From NCBI RefSeq assembly GCF_004010055.1, contig NZ_RQVT01000050.1, forward strand, positions 1 to 64,000: a DNA stretch of 64,000 nt. Reading direction: 5' to 3'. The notes under the pieces are model-generated. The model was not told the DNA's origin, ran no database searches, and was given only the letters and a program-made list of their open reading frames with translations. Every line of letters starts with the position of its first letter. Position 1 is the stretch's first letter. This stretch comes from Psychroflexus aestuariivivens (GTDB lineage: Bacteria > Bacteroidota > Bacteroidia > Flavobacteriales > Flavobacteriaceae). Shown here in pieces: positions 44,669-53,584 of this stretch. The position numbers were made by a program, and so were the translations under genes.

Positions 44669-44799
44669 TTCTCAGTAATTTAAACGAATATAAAAAACGT
44701 GTGAGTCAATAATTAATAAATTTAAATATTACTTCTCCAATTTGAAAGTCTTAATTATTTTTAGGCCAACTTTAGATTGAAATAAAACATCAAATTCAA

Positions 44800-45075
44800 A
44801 TGAAAGCATCTGATAAAAAATTTATTGAAAACTGGAAAGCCACCAAAAAAGCTGGAAAGAAAAAATACATCATCACTCACGGATTGGCTTTTGGCCTTAT
44901 CATTTTTGTAATTAATACAAGTATGAATTACTGGGGAGATTGGGAGAGAATGGAATGGACTTCTTTGCTAATTTCACTTCTAATCTCAATAATTTTAGGA
45001 GGTGGACTATATGGGTTCGTCACTTGGCATATGAACGAATACCTATATAAAAAGAAACTTAAAAACAAATCTTGA
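44800..45075 (+). CDS. Small two-helix membrane protein
   Basis: 91 residues. A basic N-terminus (MKASDKKFIENWKATKKAGKK) is followed by two membrane helices (about 25-42 and 57-77) separated by WGDWERMEW, and a lysine-rich C-terminus. No family recognised; similar small proteins are common in flavobacteria. The gene stands alone between the divergent glycosylase and the convergent DNA ligase. Confidence 0.7.
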   Translation: MKASDKKFIENWKATKKAGKKKYIITHGLAFGLIIFVINTSMNYWGDWERMEWTSLLISLLISIILGGGLYGFVTWHMNEYLYKKKLKNKS

Positions 45076-45078
45076 TTT

Positions 45079-46674
45079 TTAATCTGGAATCATAGCTTTC
45101 AAATCTGAAATTGTATTAGCGTCCTCAATCAATTTATCGGTGCGCCAACGCAAAATTCTAGGGAAACGCGTTGCCACGCCGCTTTTATGTCGTTTGGATT
45201 CGGCGATACCTTCAAAAGCAATTTCAAACACATGTTCATGTTCTACACTTCTTACTGGCCCAAAACGCTCAATGGTATTTTTCTTAATCCAGGCATCTAC
45301 TTTTTTGAATTCACTATCGGTTAAGCCAGAATAGGCTTTTGCAAAAGTAATGAGCTCGGTTTTGTCGTCATTCCACAAACCAAATGTGTAATCGGTGAAC
45401 AAATTGCTACGCCGCCCGTGACCACGCATGGCATAAGTCAAAACTGCATCAATAGTAAACGGATCAGATTTCCATTTCCACCAATCGCCTTTTTTACGAC
45501 CAACGCCGTAAACGGAACCGGAACGTTTTATCATCAAACCTTCGGATTTGATGTCTCTGGCACGTTGTCGCTCTTCAGCTACATCTTCCCAAGTTTTGAA
45601 AGTCATGGTTTCTGAAAGGTGAAACTCTGGAATTTTATCTTGAAATTGAGTGTAAAGATTATCTAATATTTTGCGACGCTCTTTGAATGGTTTAGATCGA
45701 ATATCCTTTCCTTTGAATTCTAAAATATCATAAGCTTTCAAAATCACAGGAAGATTTTCTAAAAGTTTTTTGGATACGTTTTTTCTACCAATCCGTGTTT
45801 GCAAATCTTTGAAATCGCCGATATCTTTATTTGGAAAAGGCAAAATTTCACCATCGAGCATAGTTCCGTCGGGTAAAAAATCAGTAAAAATTTCAAACTC
45901 AGGATATTTGTCGGTTACCAATTCTTCACCTCGACTCCAAACAAACAATTGATTTTTGCGGACGATAAGTTGCGCACGAATGCCGTCCCATTTGTGTTCG
46001 AAAATCCAATCTTCTGGCGACCCCAAATCTTCAACTTTATCATCTATGGCGTATGCCAAATAAAAAGGAAAAGGTTTGGATAAATAATCGGCTTCATTTT
46101 CTTCTAAAATTAAAGCCTGGAAAGAAATTTTATCTGGATTCCAGTTTCCCATCAATTTGAAGGCTAAAATATCTTCATCAATATTTGTGGCTTTGGACAA
46201 GGCGCGTGTCATCAGTTTTTGACTTACACCAATTCTGAAACCACCGGTGATTAGCTTTGTAAACACAAAACGCTCATAATAATCGAGTTGCCTCCAATTA
46301 TTCGTTAAATATTCTTTTTTTTCGGTATCCGATTTTGGTTTCAGTGCGATTATTTCCTCTAGAAACTTCGTTAAGCTTTTATTGGTTTGCGAAACCGGAT
46401 TTGGTACTACTAAAGCAATCGTTTCAGCTAAATCGCCAACAATATGATAAGATTCTTCGAAAAGCCAAAGTGGAATCTCTGCCAGTTCTGAAGCGTAAGT
46501 TCTAATTTTTGTACTATTTACAGGACGTGGAGGTCTGCGATGGGAAAGTATTGCTATGGTCCAGACTTTATCTTCATCTGAAGCTTTATTGAAATAATCT
46601 GTAAGCGCCTGCACTTTCAAGTTGGTTTTGTTAGTGCTGTCTATAGTTTTGACAAGTTCTGCAAACTTTTTCAA
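45079..46674 (-). CDS. ATP-dependent DNA ligase
   Basis: 531 residues, start TTG 11 bases after the upstream stop, giving KKFAELVKTIDSTNKTN as in homologues. An N-terminal helical DNA-binding region (1-190), the adenylation domain with nucleophilic Lys near 228 (EHKWDGIRAQ), DGEILPF, SEGLMIKR and WWKWKSDPFTIDAVL, and an OB-fold domain (about 400-525) are complete. It is an LigD/LigB-like single-enzyme ATP ligase, additional to the usual NAD-dependent LigA. In many bacteria such ligases are partnered with an exonuclease gene; none is next to it here. Confidence 0.93.
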   Translation of the reverse strand: MKKFAELVKTIDSTNKTNLKVQALTDYFNKASDEDKVWTIAILSHRRPPRPVNSTKIRTYASELAEIPLWLFEESYHIVGDLAETIALVVPNPVSQTNKSLTKFLEEIIALKPKSDTEKKEYLTNNWRQLDYYERFVFTKLITGGFRIGVSQKLMTRALSKATNIDEDILAFKLMGNWNPDKISFQALILEENEADYLSKPFPFYLAYAIDDKVEDLGSPEDWIFEHKWDGIRAQLIVRKNQLFVWSRGEELVTDKYPEFEIFTDFLPDGTMLDGEILPFPNKDIGDFKDLQTRIGRKNVSKKLLENLPVILKAYDILEFKGKDIRSKPFKERRKILDNLYTQFQDKIPEFHLSETMTFKTWEDVAEERQRARDIKSEGLMIKRSGSVYGVGRKKGDWWKWKSDPFTIDAVLTYAMRGHGRRSNLFTDYTFGLWNDDKTELITFAKAYSGLTDSEFKKVDAWIKKNTIERFGPVRSVEHEHVFEIAFEGIAESKRHKSGVATRFPRILRWRTDKLIEDANTISDLKAMIPD

Positions 46675-46685
46675 ATCAAGCGCTT

Positions 46686-48266
46686 TTAGTTTTTCTGATT
46701 CAAAACAGCTTCAATCATTTTGTCATTTTTGTTTGCGATTTGTTCCGCCAAATCACTACCAAAAAGCTGTCTTGCCATTGTAGCTTTCAAATATCGTTTT
46801 AGAATATTGCTAGTACTACCAAAATTATAATTCATATCATAATCGCCTAAATACTGTGTATAGCGATTCATAATTTCATCTGTGATTAATTTTTGCTCCA
46901 TAAAATCGGAAATGCTCAAATTATTATAAAATTTTCGATTTTCATCCAAAATATCGAAAATAAACCTATCCATCACACCACCTTTGTACATGAATTTAAT
47001 ATCAATAATTGCTTGAGAATCATTTCTTGGCACAAAAATATCGGGAACAATGCCGCCACCACCATAAACGATTTTACCTCCAGGAGTTTCATATTTTAAA
47101 GAATCGTCCACAACAATGCTGTCTTTGCTTTGCATTTCACCATTTGTGTAGCGTTCCATATATTTTGAATAGTAGGCATCACTTTTGCCTTTTTCATATG
47201 GTCGTTGAATAGAACGCCCGGTTGGCGTATAATATCGTGCAACTGTCAAACGAACTGCGCTACCGTCACCGAGATTCATTTCTCTTTGCACCAAACCTTT
47301 TCCAAAAGAACGCCTGCCTACGATTGTTCCTCTGTCGTTATCCTGTATTGCCCCGGCTAAAATTTCGCTGGCAGAAGCAGTTTTGCCATCAATTAGCACA
47401 AAAACTTTTTGATCTTCATATTCCCCACGATCTGTAGAAAAAGTTTCGTTGATGTCTCCTTTTTTGTTTTTGGTATAAAGCAGTAGTTTGTCTTTGGCTA
47501 TAAATTCATCTAAAATGTCTGTAGCTTGCTTCAGAAAACCGCCACCGTTATTACGAAGATCGATGACAACATTTTTCATCTGTGGCGTCTTCAATTCATT
47601 CATTTTCAATCTAAATTCATCATAAGTTGATTCTGCAAAACGACTAATTTTAATATAACCGATAGTATCATTCAACATATAACCAGCATCTACACTTTTC
47701 AACGGAACCACACCTCTATTAATGTCGAATTTCAACAAGTCATCCTGCCCATTGCGTTTTACTTTCAGTTGAACTTGAGAATTGGCTGGTCCTTTCAAAA
47801 TATCTGTCAGTGAATCGTTACTCATATTTTCACCAAAAAGCGGAATTGAATCTGCGTACAAAATTCGATCTCCAGCTTTCAAACCAGCGCTTTCGCCTGG
47901 ACCGTTATCCAAAGTACGAATGACTGCAATAGTGTCTTTCACTTTATAAAAACTTATCCCGATGCCAACAAAATCGCCACGCATATTATCTTGAACTGCT
48001 TCGTATTCACTTTTTGAAATGTAAGCAGAATGTGGGTCCAAATTGCTTAAAATAGAGTTGACCGTAATATCTACAATGCTGTCGGTGTTGATTTCATCTA
48101 CGTATTCCGTATCAATATAGTTGATCAATCTATTCAACTTTTGCTTTTTGGATGACTTATTGGAAATTGAATTTTCGGGGAAGTCCAAAATATCGCCTAA
48201 GATCATACCTCCCACAAAAGTAATTGCAAGTATAAGTGGTAGCCATATTTTGGTTCTTTTGGTCAT
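46686..48266 (-). CDS. S41 family C-terminal processing peptidase
   Basis: 526 residues. An N-terminal signal anchor (LPLILAITFVGGMILG) is followed by a PDZ domain (about 90-175, GIGISFYKVKDTIAVIRTLDNGPGE in part) and the catalytic core with DLRNNGGG, the nucleophile near 297 (SASEIL) and Lys near 322 (FGKGLVQ). Length and layout are those of periplasmic CtpA proteases. It overlaps the deaminase gene by ATGA. This is distinct from the S41 proteases at 2449 and 50986. Confidence 0.95.
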   Translation of the reverse strand: MTKRTKIWLPLILAITFVGGMILGDILDFPENSISNKSSKKQKLNRLINYIDTEYVDEINTDSIVDITVNSILSNLDPHSAYISKSEYEAVQDNMRGDFVGIGISFYKVKDTIAVIRTLDNGPGESAGLKAGDRILYADSIPLFGENMSNDSLTDILKGPANSQVQLKVKRNGQDDLLKFDINRGVVPLKSVDAGYMLNDTIGYIKISRFAESTYDEFRLKMNELKTPQMKNVVIDLRNNGGGFLKQATDILDEFIAKDKLLLYTKNKKGDINETFSTDRGEYEDQKVFVLIDGKTASASEILAGAIQDNDRGTIVGRRSFGKGLVQREMNLGDGSAVRLTVARYYTPTGRSIQRPYEKGKSDAYYSKYMERYTNGEMQSKDSIVVDDSLKYETPGGKIVYGGGGIVPDIFVPRNDSQAIIDIKFMYKGGVMDRFIFDILDENRKFYNNLSISDFMEQKLITDEIMNRYTQYLGDYDMNYNFGSTSNILKRYLKATMARQLFGSDLAEQIANKNDKMIEAVLNQKN

Positions 48267-48694
48267 TCTTCTAAATCTTCGATTTGTTGTAAGTTAACGC
48301 CTGCTTTTCTCAAAAATTCTAATCCAGCATCATCTTTATAGTTTTTTTGAAAAACCACCCTTGTAATTCCAGCTTGATGAATCAATTTGCTACATTCTTT
48401 ACAAGGTGAAAGTGTGATGTATAACGTTGAGTTTTTTGAAGATTGTGTGGAGGCTGCAACTTTCAAAATAGCATTGGCTTCTGCATGCAGGACATACCAT
48501 TTGGTCATGCCTTCGTTATCTTCGCAATTGTTATCGAAACCGCTTGGCGTCCCGTTGAAACCGTCTGAAATAATCATTCGATCTTTGACAATAATAGCGC
48601 CAACTTGCTTACGTTCGCAATGCGAAAGTTTGCCCCATTCACGAGCAATTCTTAGGTAAGCTTTATCGAATTTGCGTTGTTTCTCTTTATTCAT
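48263..48694 (-). CDS. Cytidine/deoxycytidylate deaminase family protein (dCMP deaminase type)
   Basis: 143 residues. Zinc ligands and catalytic Glu are clear: H70-A-E72 (YVLHAEANAIL) and C98/C101 (SPCKECSKL). The extra residues between (HCERKQVGAIIVKDRMI, GFNGTPSGFDNNCED) are those of dCMP deaminases. It makes dUMP for thymidylate synthesis. It overlaps the S41 protease gene by four bases, a pairing I have seen in other Flavobacteriia. Confidence 0.93.
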   Translation of the reverse strand: MNKEKQRKFDKAYLRIAREWGKLSHCERKQVGAIIVKDRMIISDGFNGTPSGFDNNCEDNEGMTKWYVLHAEANAILKVAASTQSSKNSTLYITLSPCKECSKLIHQAGITRVVFQKNYKDDAGLEFLRKAGVNLQQIEDLEE

Positions 48695-48804
48695 TTTTGA
48701 AAATAATTTCGAATATAGTGCGAAAGTGATTTTACAATAGTTAAGAAGCTATTTAAATTTGTTTTGAAAAGCATAAATTTTGGTTTTAAACACAGTTTAG
48801 TTGT

Positions 48805-49389
48805 CTAAAAAAGCCAATTTTCAGCTAAAATTGGAATTGACATGCCTAAAACGATAGATGAAATGACCAAAATCCAGTCTCTTTTAGAAAATCTGAAAAC
48901 AGATTGAAAAATGAAACTTAGCAATAAAACTGCAATAACTATCACAATCTGAGCAACTTCTATGCCTAATGCAAATTCAACCAGCAATAGTAATAAGCTA
49001 TCGCTGTCTTTGGAAAGCATATTGAAATAGGTCGAAAAGCCAAAGCCGTGTACCAAACCAAAAAAGAAAGTGATAAAGTATAAAAAATTTATCTTTTGGG
49101 ATGCGGTATTTTTGCCAGCCGTGATGATATTATAAAGCGCCGTAAAAATGATACTTACAGGAATCAAAAACTCTATAGTCTTAGAATTGACTCGAAGCAC
49201 ATCATAAGCTGCCAAAGCTAAAGACAGGACATGCCCAACTGTGAAAAGTGTAACTAGCCAAAATACCTGTTTGGATTCTTTGAACGAATAAGCGGCGACT
49301 AATACCGATAAAAACAATACATGATCATAAGCTTTCCAATCTAAAACATGCTCGAAACCGAGTTTAAAATATAACCAAAAATCTGCCAT
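48805..49389 (-). CDS. HupE/UreJ-like membrane protein
   Basis: 194 residues with six membrane helices and the family signature near the N-terminus: FEHVLDWKAYDHVLFL, followed by FTVGHVLSLALA and GLVHGFGFSTYF. The histidines of these segments are candidate metal ligands. HupE/UreJ proteins are nickel or cobalt permeases or accessory proteins, but this shorter flavobacterial group has no urease or hydrogenase nearby, so its substrate is open. Confidence 0.88.
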   Translation of the reverse strand: MADFWLYFKLGFEHVLDWKAYDHVLFLSVLVAAYSFKESKQVFWLVTLFTVGHVLSLALAAYDVLRVNSKTIEFLIPVSIIFTALYNIITAGKNTASQKINFLYFITFFFGLVHGFGFSTYFNMLSKDSDSLLLLLVEFALGIEVAQIVIVIAVLLLSFIFQSVFRFSKRDWILVISSIVLGMSIPILAENWLF

Positions 49390-49525
49390 TTTGTATCACT
49401 TGTAAATTTTGCCATAAAAGTATAGATTTATAGGCGATTAGTTTTAAAATTGAAGCTTTTTGAATAAATATTTTTCTGAATTATTTCAAACACTGATTTT
49501 TTGTTTATTTTTGTCTTGTAAATTT

Positions 49526-49599
49526 GGGGGATTAGCTCAGTTGGCTAGAGCGCCACGCTGGCAGCGTGGAGGCCATCGGTTCGAATCCGATATTCTCCA
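49526..49599 (+). tRNA. tRNA-Ala (anticodon GGC)
   Basis: A complete cloverleaf: acceptor GGGGGAT with ATTCTCC (two G-U pairs), D-arm containing AGCTCAGTTGGCTAGAGC, anticodon stem CCACG/CGTGG enclosing CTGGCAG (anticodon GGC), T-arm with GGTTCGAATCC, discriminator A. CCA is not encoded. It is followed by a terminator hairpin, and the accessory region begins here. Confidence 0.95.
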
Positions 49600-49604
49600 C
49601 TATC

Positions 49605-49645
49605 AAAATCCTTAAAGCCTTGTAAACACTGGCTTTAAGGATTTT
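49605..49645 (+). terminator. Terminator of the tRNA-Ala gene
   Basis: Fifteen-bp stem AAAATCCTTAAAGCC and GGCTTTAAGGATTTT with an 11-base loop and a T-run, six bases after the tRNA. Confidence 0.85.
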
Positions 49646-49657
49646 TTATTTTCATAG

Positions 49658-49677
49658 TTGTACGATTCTTGTACGAT
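49658..49677 (+). repeat. Tandem 9-base direct repeat TTGTACGAT beside the tRNA
   Basis: Two copies of TTGTACGAT (49658-49666, 49669-49677) separated by TC, directly downstream of the tRNA terminator. Placement next to a tRNA 3' end is where integrase attachment sites lie, but no integrase gene or second tRNA fragment is in the window. Bases 49678-49786 are AT-rich with nothing further that I can name. Confidence 0.3.
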
Positions 49678-49786
49678 AAATTCTTTTAAGCTTCAATTTC
49701 AAAACTCTTATTGATTTCAATTCGATCATTATAATATTTAAATTTACAGAATCTTATTTAATTTTTTGTAAAATCTTTTAAATTAA

Positions 49787-50053
49787 CTCAAGCTCGTTTC
49801 TGAACAATTAAATATCGATTATTACTTTGCCAGACCCTATTATTCTTGGGAAAAAGGAAGTAATGAAAACCTGAATGGATTGATAAGAGAGTACTTCAAC
49901 AAATCTTCAGACTTCAGTAGAATAACAGATGCGCAAGTGAAAGCTATTGAAGACAAATTAAACCGAAGACCTAGAAAAAGTTTTGATTATGAAAATCCTT
50001 TCTTTGTCATGGATAAGTTATTGTTTAACAATCGAGTTGCATTTATGACTTGA
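49787..50053 (+). pseudogene. IS30-family transposase C-terminal remnant
   Basis: An open stretch of 88 codons without its own start encodes the end of an IS30 transposase: YYFARPYYSWEKGSNENLNG holds the catalytic glutamate (NEN) of the DDE triad, followed by IREYFNKSSDF, LNRRPRKSFDYENPF and a family-typical end VAFMT. The DNA-binding region and first two aspartates are missing, as a stop at 49784-49786 and unrelated AT-rich sequence lie before it. The right inverted repeat of the element would lie near 50045-50070. Bases 50070 to 50356 contain nothing else recognised. Confidence 0.82.
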
Positions 50054-50356
50054 ATACGAGATTCCCTTTTTTTGAAAATTGAGAAAGTAAAATAACATTT
50101 TCCAACCAGAATAAGAAATAGGCAGATTTTATCACTTTCAATTTTTAAACTTTTAGACCTAAAAATTGCATTTGTTAATTAAAAGAAGTTTAAATACTTC
50201 CTCCAAAAAAATATGTTCAGCTTTAATCCATAAAAAAAGGTAGCTTTTAAATTATTTAAATTTTTTAGAGCATCTTTCCGACCGACTATAAGCATGTTAA
50301 CTCAGTTTTCCCAATTTGCAAAAAACTCAGAGCAATTAGATAAATTAATATCACTT

Positions 50357-50791
50357 TTATTCATCTGAATAACCATTTCCTAATTTATAAGCCTCAATTG
50401 TAGTATTATTTGATTCAAAAATTGCTCCAATTAAATTTCGCTTTTTGTCTCTGAAATATTTTATTTCAAATTTCCCATTAAACAATTTATTTGATGAGTT
50501 TATTAAAATATAATTATCCTCTAATTGATTCCATTTCGAAATTACTCGATTAGAATATGATGTTCTAGGTATCGTAACAATTTTATTGTTCTTTGCCGTT
50601 TCAAAAAAAATCATATTATATCCCAACGAATCCTTGTAATCAATTCCTGTATAAGAGATATTTTCTATCACCCAACTACCTGGAATACTTTTAGATGTTT
50701 CATAACTATTGATACATGAATTTATTAAAAAAAATAAAAGCAAAGAAATTCTTGATAAACTCCTTGAAACTAAAATATTAATTATTCTCAT
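50357..50791 (-). CDS. Hypothetical lipoprotein
   Basis: 144 residues from ATG 50791 (a GTG one codon earlier is also possible). It has a lipoprotein signal (SLLLFFLINSCIN) and a lipocalin-like body that starts IPGSWVIENISYTG and continues in short strands (NYILINSSNKLFNGKFEIKYF). No precise family recognised. It lies in the accessory region, slightly overlapping a doubtful frame upstream. Low GC and Asn-rich composition match its neighbours. Confidence 0.6.
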   Translation of the reverse strand: MRIINILVSRSLSRISLLLFFLINSCINSYETSKSIPGSWVIENISYTGIDYKDSLGYNMIFFETAKNNKIVTIPRTSYSNRVISKWNQLEDNYILINSSNKLFNGKFEIKYFRDKKRNLIGAIFESNNTTIEAYKLGNGYSDE

Positions 50792-51005
50792 CACTATTAT
50801 TATCTAATTCTTGTAAATCTTCAATTTCCTGTTCTCCTAATCTAGATGATTTCATATCAAAAACATTACTTGATTTTTCTAAAAAGCTCTTTTTCCCATT
50901 AACTAGTTTATCTAGAGTGTAACTCAAAAAGTCTACTTCAACTGCTACTTCACAATGAGCTATATGTAGTTTTTGAAACAGTGTTTTATTCAGTCGCAAT
51001 CTCAA
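50778..51005 (-). CDS. Doubtful 75-codon frame between the S41 peptidase and the lipoprotein
   Basis: TTG start inside the end of the S41 gene, stop inside the start of the lipoprotein gene. The peptide contains LHIAHCEVAVEVDF, also seen in altered form (RHIAHCDVSAEIRIWGFMK) at about 53520-53577 on the same strand. The C-terminal half (DMKSSRLGEQEIEDLQELDNN) has protein-like composition. The double overlap argues against a real gene; the repeated segment argues that this DNA is a fragment of something mobile. Confidence 0.25.
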   Translation of the reverse strand: MRLRLNKTLFQKLHIAHCEVAVEVDFLSYTLDKLVNGKKSFLEKSSNVFDMKSSRLGEQEIEDLQELDNNSDENN

Positions 51006-52611
51006 TCGCTTTCTCTAAAATTTCATCACGACCCTGTCTTAATCCATTTATGGTAGGTTTCACTTCAACATCAATTCTAATACCTGTCCTTTGAGTTTCT
51101 GTCCCATCTGGATAAATAATTCCATTACCTGACATTGCTGTTCTATAACCACCCATATATTCAAATATAACTACATCCCCATCAGCTCCAGCAGTTTGAT
51201 TTCCAACTGTAATCACGTTGTCAGCCGTTTGAAATGCCATAGCTGTAAATTCAGACCTACTCATTGAATCTTCGTTAACCAATAAAATTACTTTTCCTTT
51301 AAATGCCTTTCTACTTCTGTTTGTTTTTAAATTATCTTTGAATGTGAATCTTGATGGATAATTTACATCAGGACTATAAATTTTACTAAAATCCCTTTTT
51401 TCTGAATTTAAATACCTTGAAAATCTTTTGTAAATAAAAGCGGGATAATTTCTTAAATCAATTATTATAGCTGTCTTATTTTCAAAGGACTCAAAAATAT
51501 CTTTGATATCTTCGCCCTTAACACTCGCCATATTTATGTAGCCTATTTTATCATTCAAGGGTTTTGATTTAATCTGTTTTGGATTATTCCAATAGTTGAA
51601 CTCATTAAAGTCATATCTATTTACTTTGATCTCTTTAATTTGTCCGTCTCTTTCAATTGATAATTTTACTTTGCTTTCTGAACCTCTTAAAATTGTATTG
51701 TAAGTGTTTTTGAATTTGATATTTATATTAGAACCTGCAACATATTTTAGATTTTTCTCTGTTTCTTTTTTGATATCTAAATCATTAATTTTTAAAATAA
51801 TATCTCCTAACTTTAAATTATTAATATTAGCAATCGAATCATTATAAAAACCTGAAATAACCGCTTTGTTCTCTATATGTGAAACTTTAACTGGAAGATA
51901 TTTAGCTTTTTCCTCATAGAAATTTATCCAAGCGTGAGTATCGTCTAGTTTTGCAATAAGTTCTTTTATGATGTATTGATATTCACTTTTGCTTGATGCG
52001 TTTCTAATCTTTGGAATCATTTCTGTCAAAACTGAATCCCAATTTTGGTCAGCAAGATATTTATATGGGTAAAAATATTCTATGATATTCCAATATTTGA
52101 ACAATCCTAATAATCTATATTTTTCGTTTGGATACTCAAATTCTTTGTAGATAGGTTCATTGGTTATTTTTATTTTGCCAACAGGTTCATTTGATGCATA
52201 AAAATTCTCTCCTTGAAATCTATTATTTTCAATGTGTTTTAATTTCAATATGAGAGTATTATTAAAAACTGTGGTGTCTTGCGTCCATGATAAATCGAAA
52301 TTTTTATCAAAATAGTTTTCTTCAGAATCACATCTTTTACATTCATCGACCTCGCCAAGGCTTTCAATCCAATCAATATATAGAGTCGACATGGATTCTT
52401 TATCAGATGCTTTTAAAACCTCAGGAAGAATCTTGATAAACTCATCGTCCCAATCAAATTTACCTTTTCCAACTTCGGGATGATAATATTTTAAAAAACC
52501 ATAGATTTTTCCGAGTGATACTAATTTTTCAGTTTCGGAAATTTTTTGTTGGGCAGTCAAGATATTTGAACTGAAAATGGTTAGAATTAGAAGTAGGATT
52601 GTTTTTTTCAT
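50986..52611 (-). CDS. S41 family peptidase, accessory type
   Basis: 541 residues with a signal peptide (ILTAQ end). An N-terminal helical domain with WDDEFIKILPEV and NIIEYFYPYKYLADQNWDSVL, a PDZ-like part (about 245-330, SFYNDSIANINNLKLGDIILKI-type) and the catalytic core with nucleophile near MSRSEFTAMAFQ. The usual GK lysine position reads NQTAGADGD, so the standard Ser-Lys dyad of CtpA is not present; a tricorn-like arrangement is possible. Similar peptidases are common in Bacteroidota. No operon partner of known function. Confidence 0.82.
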   Translation of the reverse strand: MKKTILLLILTIFSSNILTAQQKISETEKLVSLGKIYGFLKYYHPEVGKGKFDWDDEFIKILPEVLKASDKESMSTLYIDWIESLGEVDECKRCDSEENYFDKNFDLSWTQDTTVFNNTLILKLKHIENNRFQGENFYASNEPVGKIKITNEPIYKEFEYPNEKYRLLGLFKYWNIIEYFYPYKYLADQNWDSVLTEMIPKIRNASSKSEYQYIIKELIAKLDDTHAWINFYEEKAKYLPVKVSHIENKAVISGFYNDSIANINNLKLGDIILKINDLDIKKETEKNLKYVAGSNINIKFKNTYNTILRGSESKVKLSIERDGQIKEIKVNRYDFNEFNYWNNPKQIKSKPLNDKIGYINMASVKGEDIKDIFESFENKTAIIIDLRNYPAFIYKRFSRYLNSEKRDFSKIYSPDVNYPSRFTFKDNLKTNRSRKAFKGKVILLVNEDSMSRSEFTAMAFQTADNVITVGNQTAGADGDVVIFEYMGGYRTAMSGNGIIYPDGTETQRTGIRIDVEVKPTINGLRQGRDEILEKAIEIATE

Positions 52612-52734
52612 ATTGTTATCAAAGGGGGGTATCTACTAGTATGGCAATTAACGTGCAAATACTAGCTTCCTTTTAGTTTTATCTTTTAAGTATACAAAAA
52701 CTTTCGGTTTTGCAGATAATAGTTATTTGCTATG

Positions 52735-53298
52735 CTAGATGTTGTCTACAGTTTCCTTCAATCTTACATGATTCATAAAATATTCTGTAAACCATTTTAA
52801 GTCATTCAAAATATATTTTTCATTTTCGTCATCAAATCCAAGAATCTGATATTGTCTTTCATTATTGTCTAATAAGTAAAGATTTCCTTCATATGTATGT
52901 TCACCTATTTGCTCAGCCGAAAAAATAAAATCTTTAATATTTTTAGAATCAAAAATATACTCACCAAACTCATTTTTTATTTTAATTGATTTACTGTCGA
53001 GCGTTTTCAAATTGTCGTTTGCCTGTTTTTTATTTGTTATTCGAGTATAATTGAAAAACCCAGTTCCAAATAGAAAAACTATGCCAGGTATAATTTTCCA
53101 CCGATGTCTTTCAAAAGATTCAATACCTTCAAATAACATAAATAAAGACAATCCCGCACCTATGATAATTGGAGAAGCAACAAGTCCACTTAATGTCAAG
53201 TAGTCTTTTTTCGGTTTTCCAATAATTATTTTTCCATTTTCATTGAAATATGAAATTTTATGTCTTTTCAATTTAGATTCTAAAATTGAAGTGTTCAT
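52735..53298 (-). CDS. Hypothetical membrane protein with two helices
   Basis: 187 residues. A short cytoplasmic start (MNTSILESKLKRHKISYFNENGKIIIG) is followed by two membrane helices (about 34-54 and 68-86) and a cytoplasmic domain of about 100 residues with PH-like strands (KSIKIKNEFGEYIFDSKNIK, NLYLLDNNERQYQILGF). No family recognised. It stands alone; a block of inverted and direct repeats lies upstream of its start. Confidence 0.6.
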   Translation of the reverse strand: MNTSILESKLKRHKISYFNENGKIIIGKPKKDYLTLSGLVASPIIIGAGLSLFMLFEGIESFERHRWKIIPGIVFLFGTGFFNYTRITNKKQANDNLKTLDSKSIKIKNEFGEYIFDSKNIKDFIFSAEQIGEHTYEGNLYLLDNNERQYQILGFDDENEKYILNDLKWFTEYFMNHVRLKETVDNI

Positions 53299-53320
53299 TT
53301 GTTTTATAATTTAACTCTGA

Positions 53321-53461
53321 CTAACGTAAATTATTACCTATAAATCAATTATTTATACTCTATTCGAAATTTTCAATTAAATCCTAAATTTATTCATTTT
53401 TACGTTAGCCGAGGGATTAAAATTTCTATAAATCTATAAGGGATTACCGCCAACGTTCTTA
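53321..53461. repeat. Inverted and direct repeat block in the accessory region
   Basis: CTAACGTAAA (53321-53330) is the exact reverse complement of TTTACGTTAG (53399-53408). Right of it, CGTTAGCCGAGGGATTA and GGGATTACCGCCAACGTT repeat GGGATTA and end in near-complementary GTTAGCC/GCCAAC segments. The spacing of about 70 bases and the terminal AAC/GTT resemble integron attC folding, but the consensus core is not exact and there is only one block. Confidence 0.35.
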
Positions 53462-53584
53462 AATATCGACTCGTAGTGGAAAAATTAGTGATTATTTTTC
53501 AATTCAATAATTTTATTTCATGAAACCCCAAATCCTGATTTCAGCCGAAACGTCACAGTGAGCGATATGTCGATTTGTGACCAG

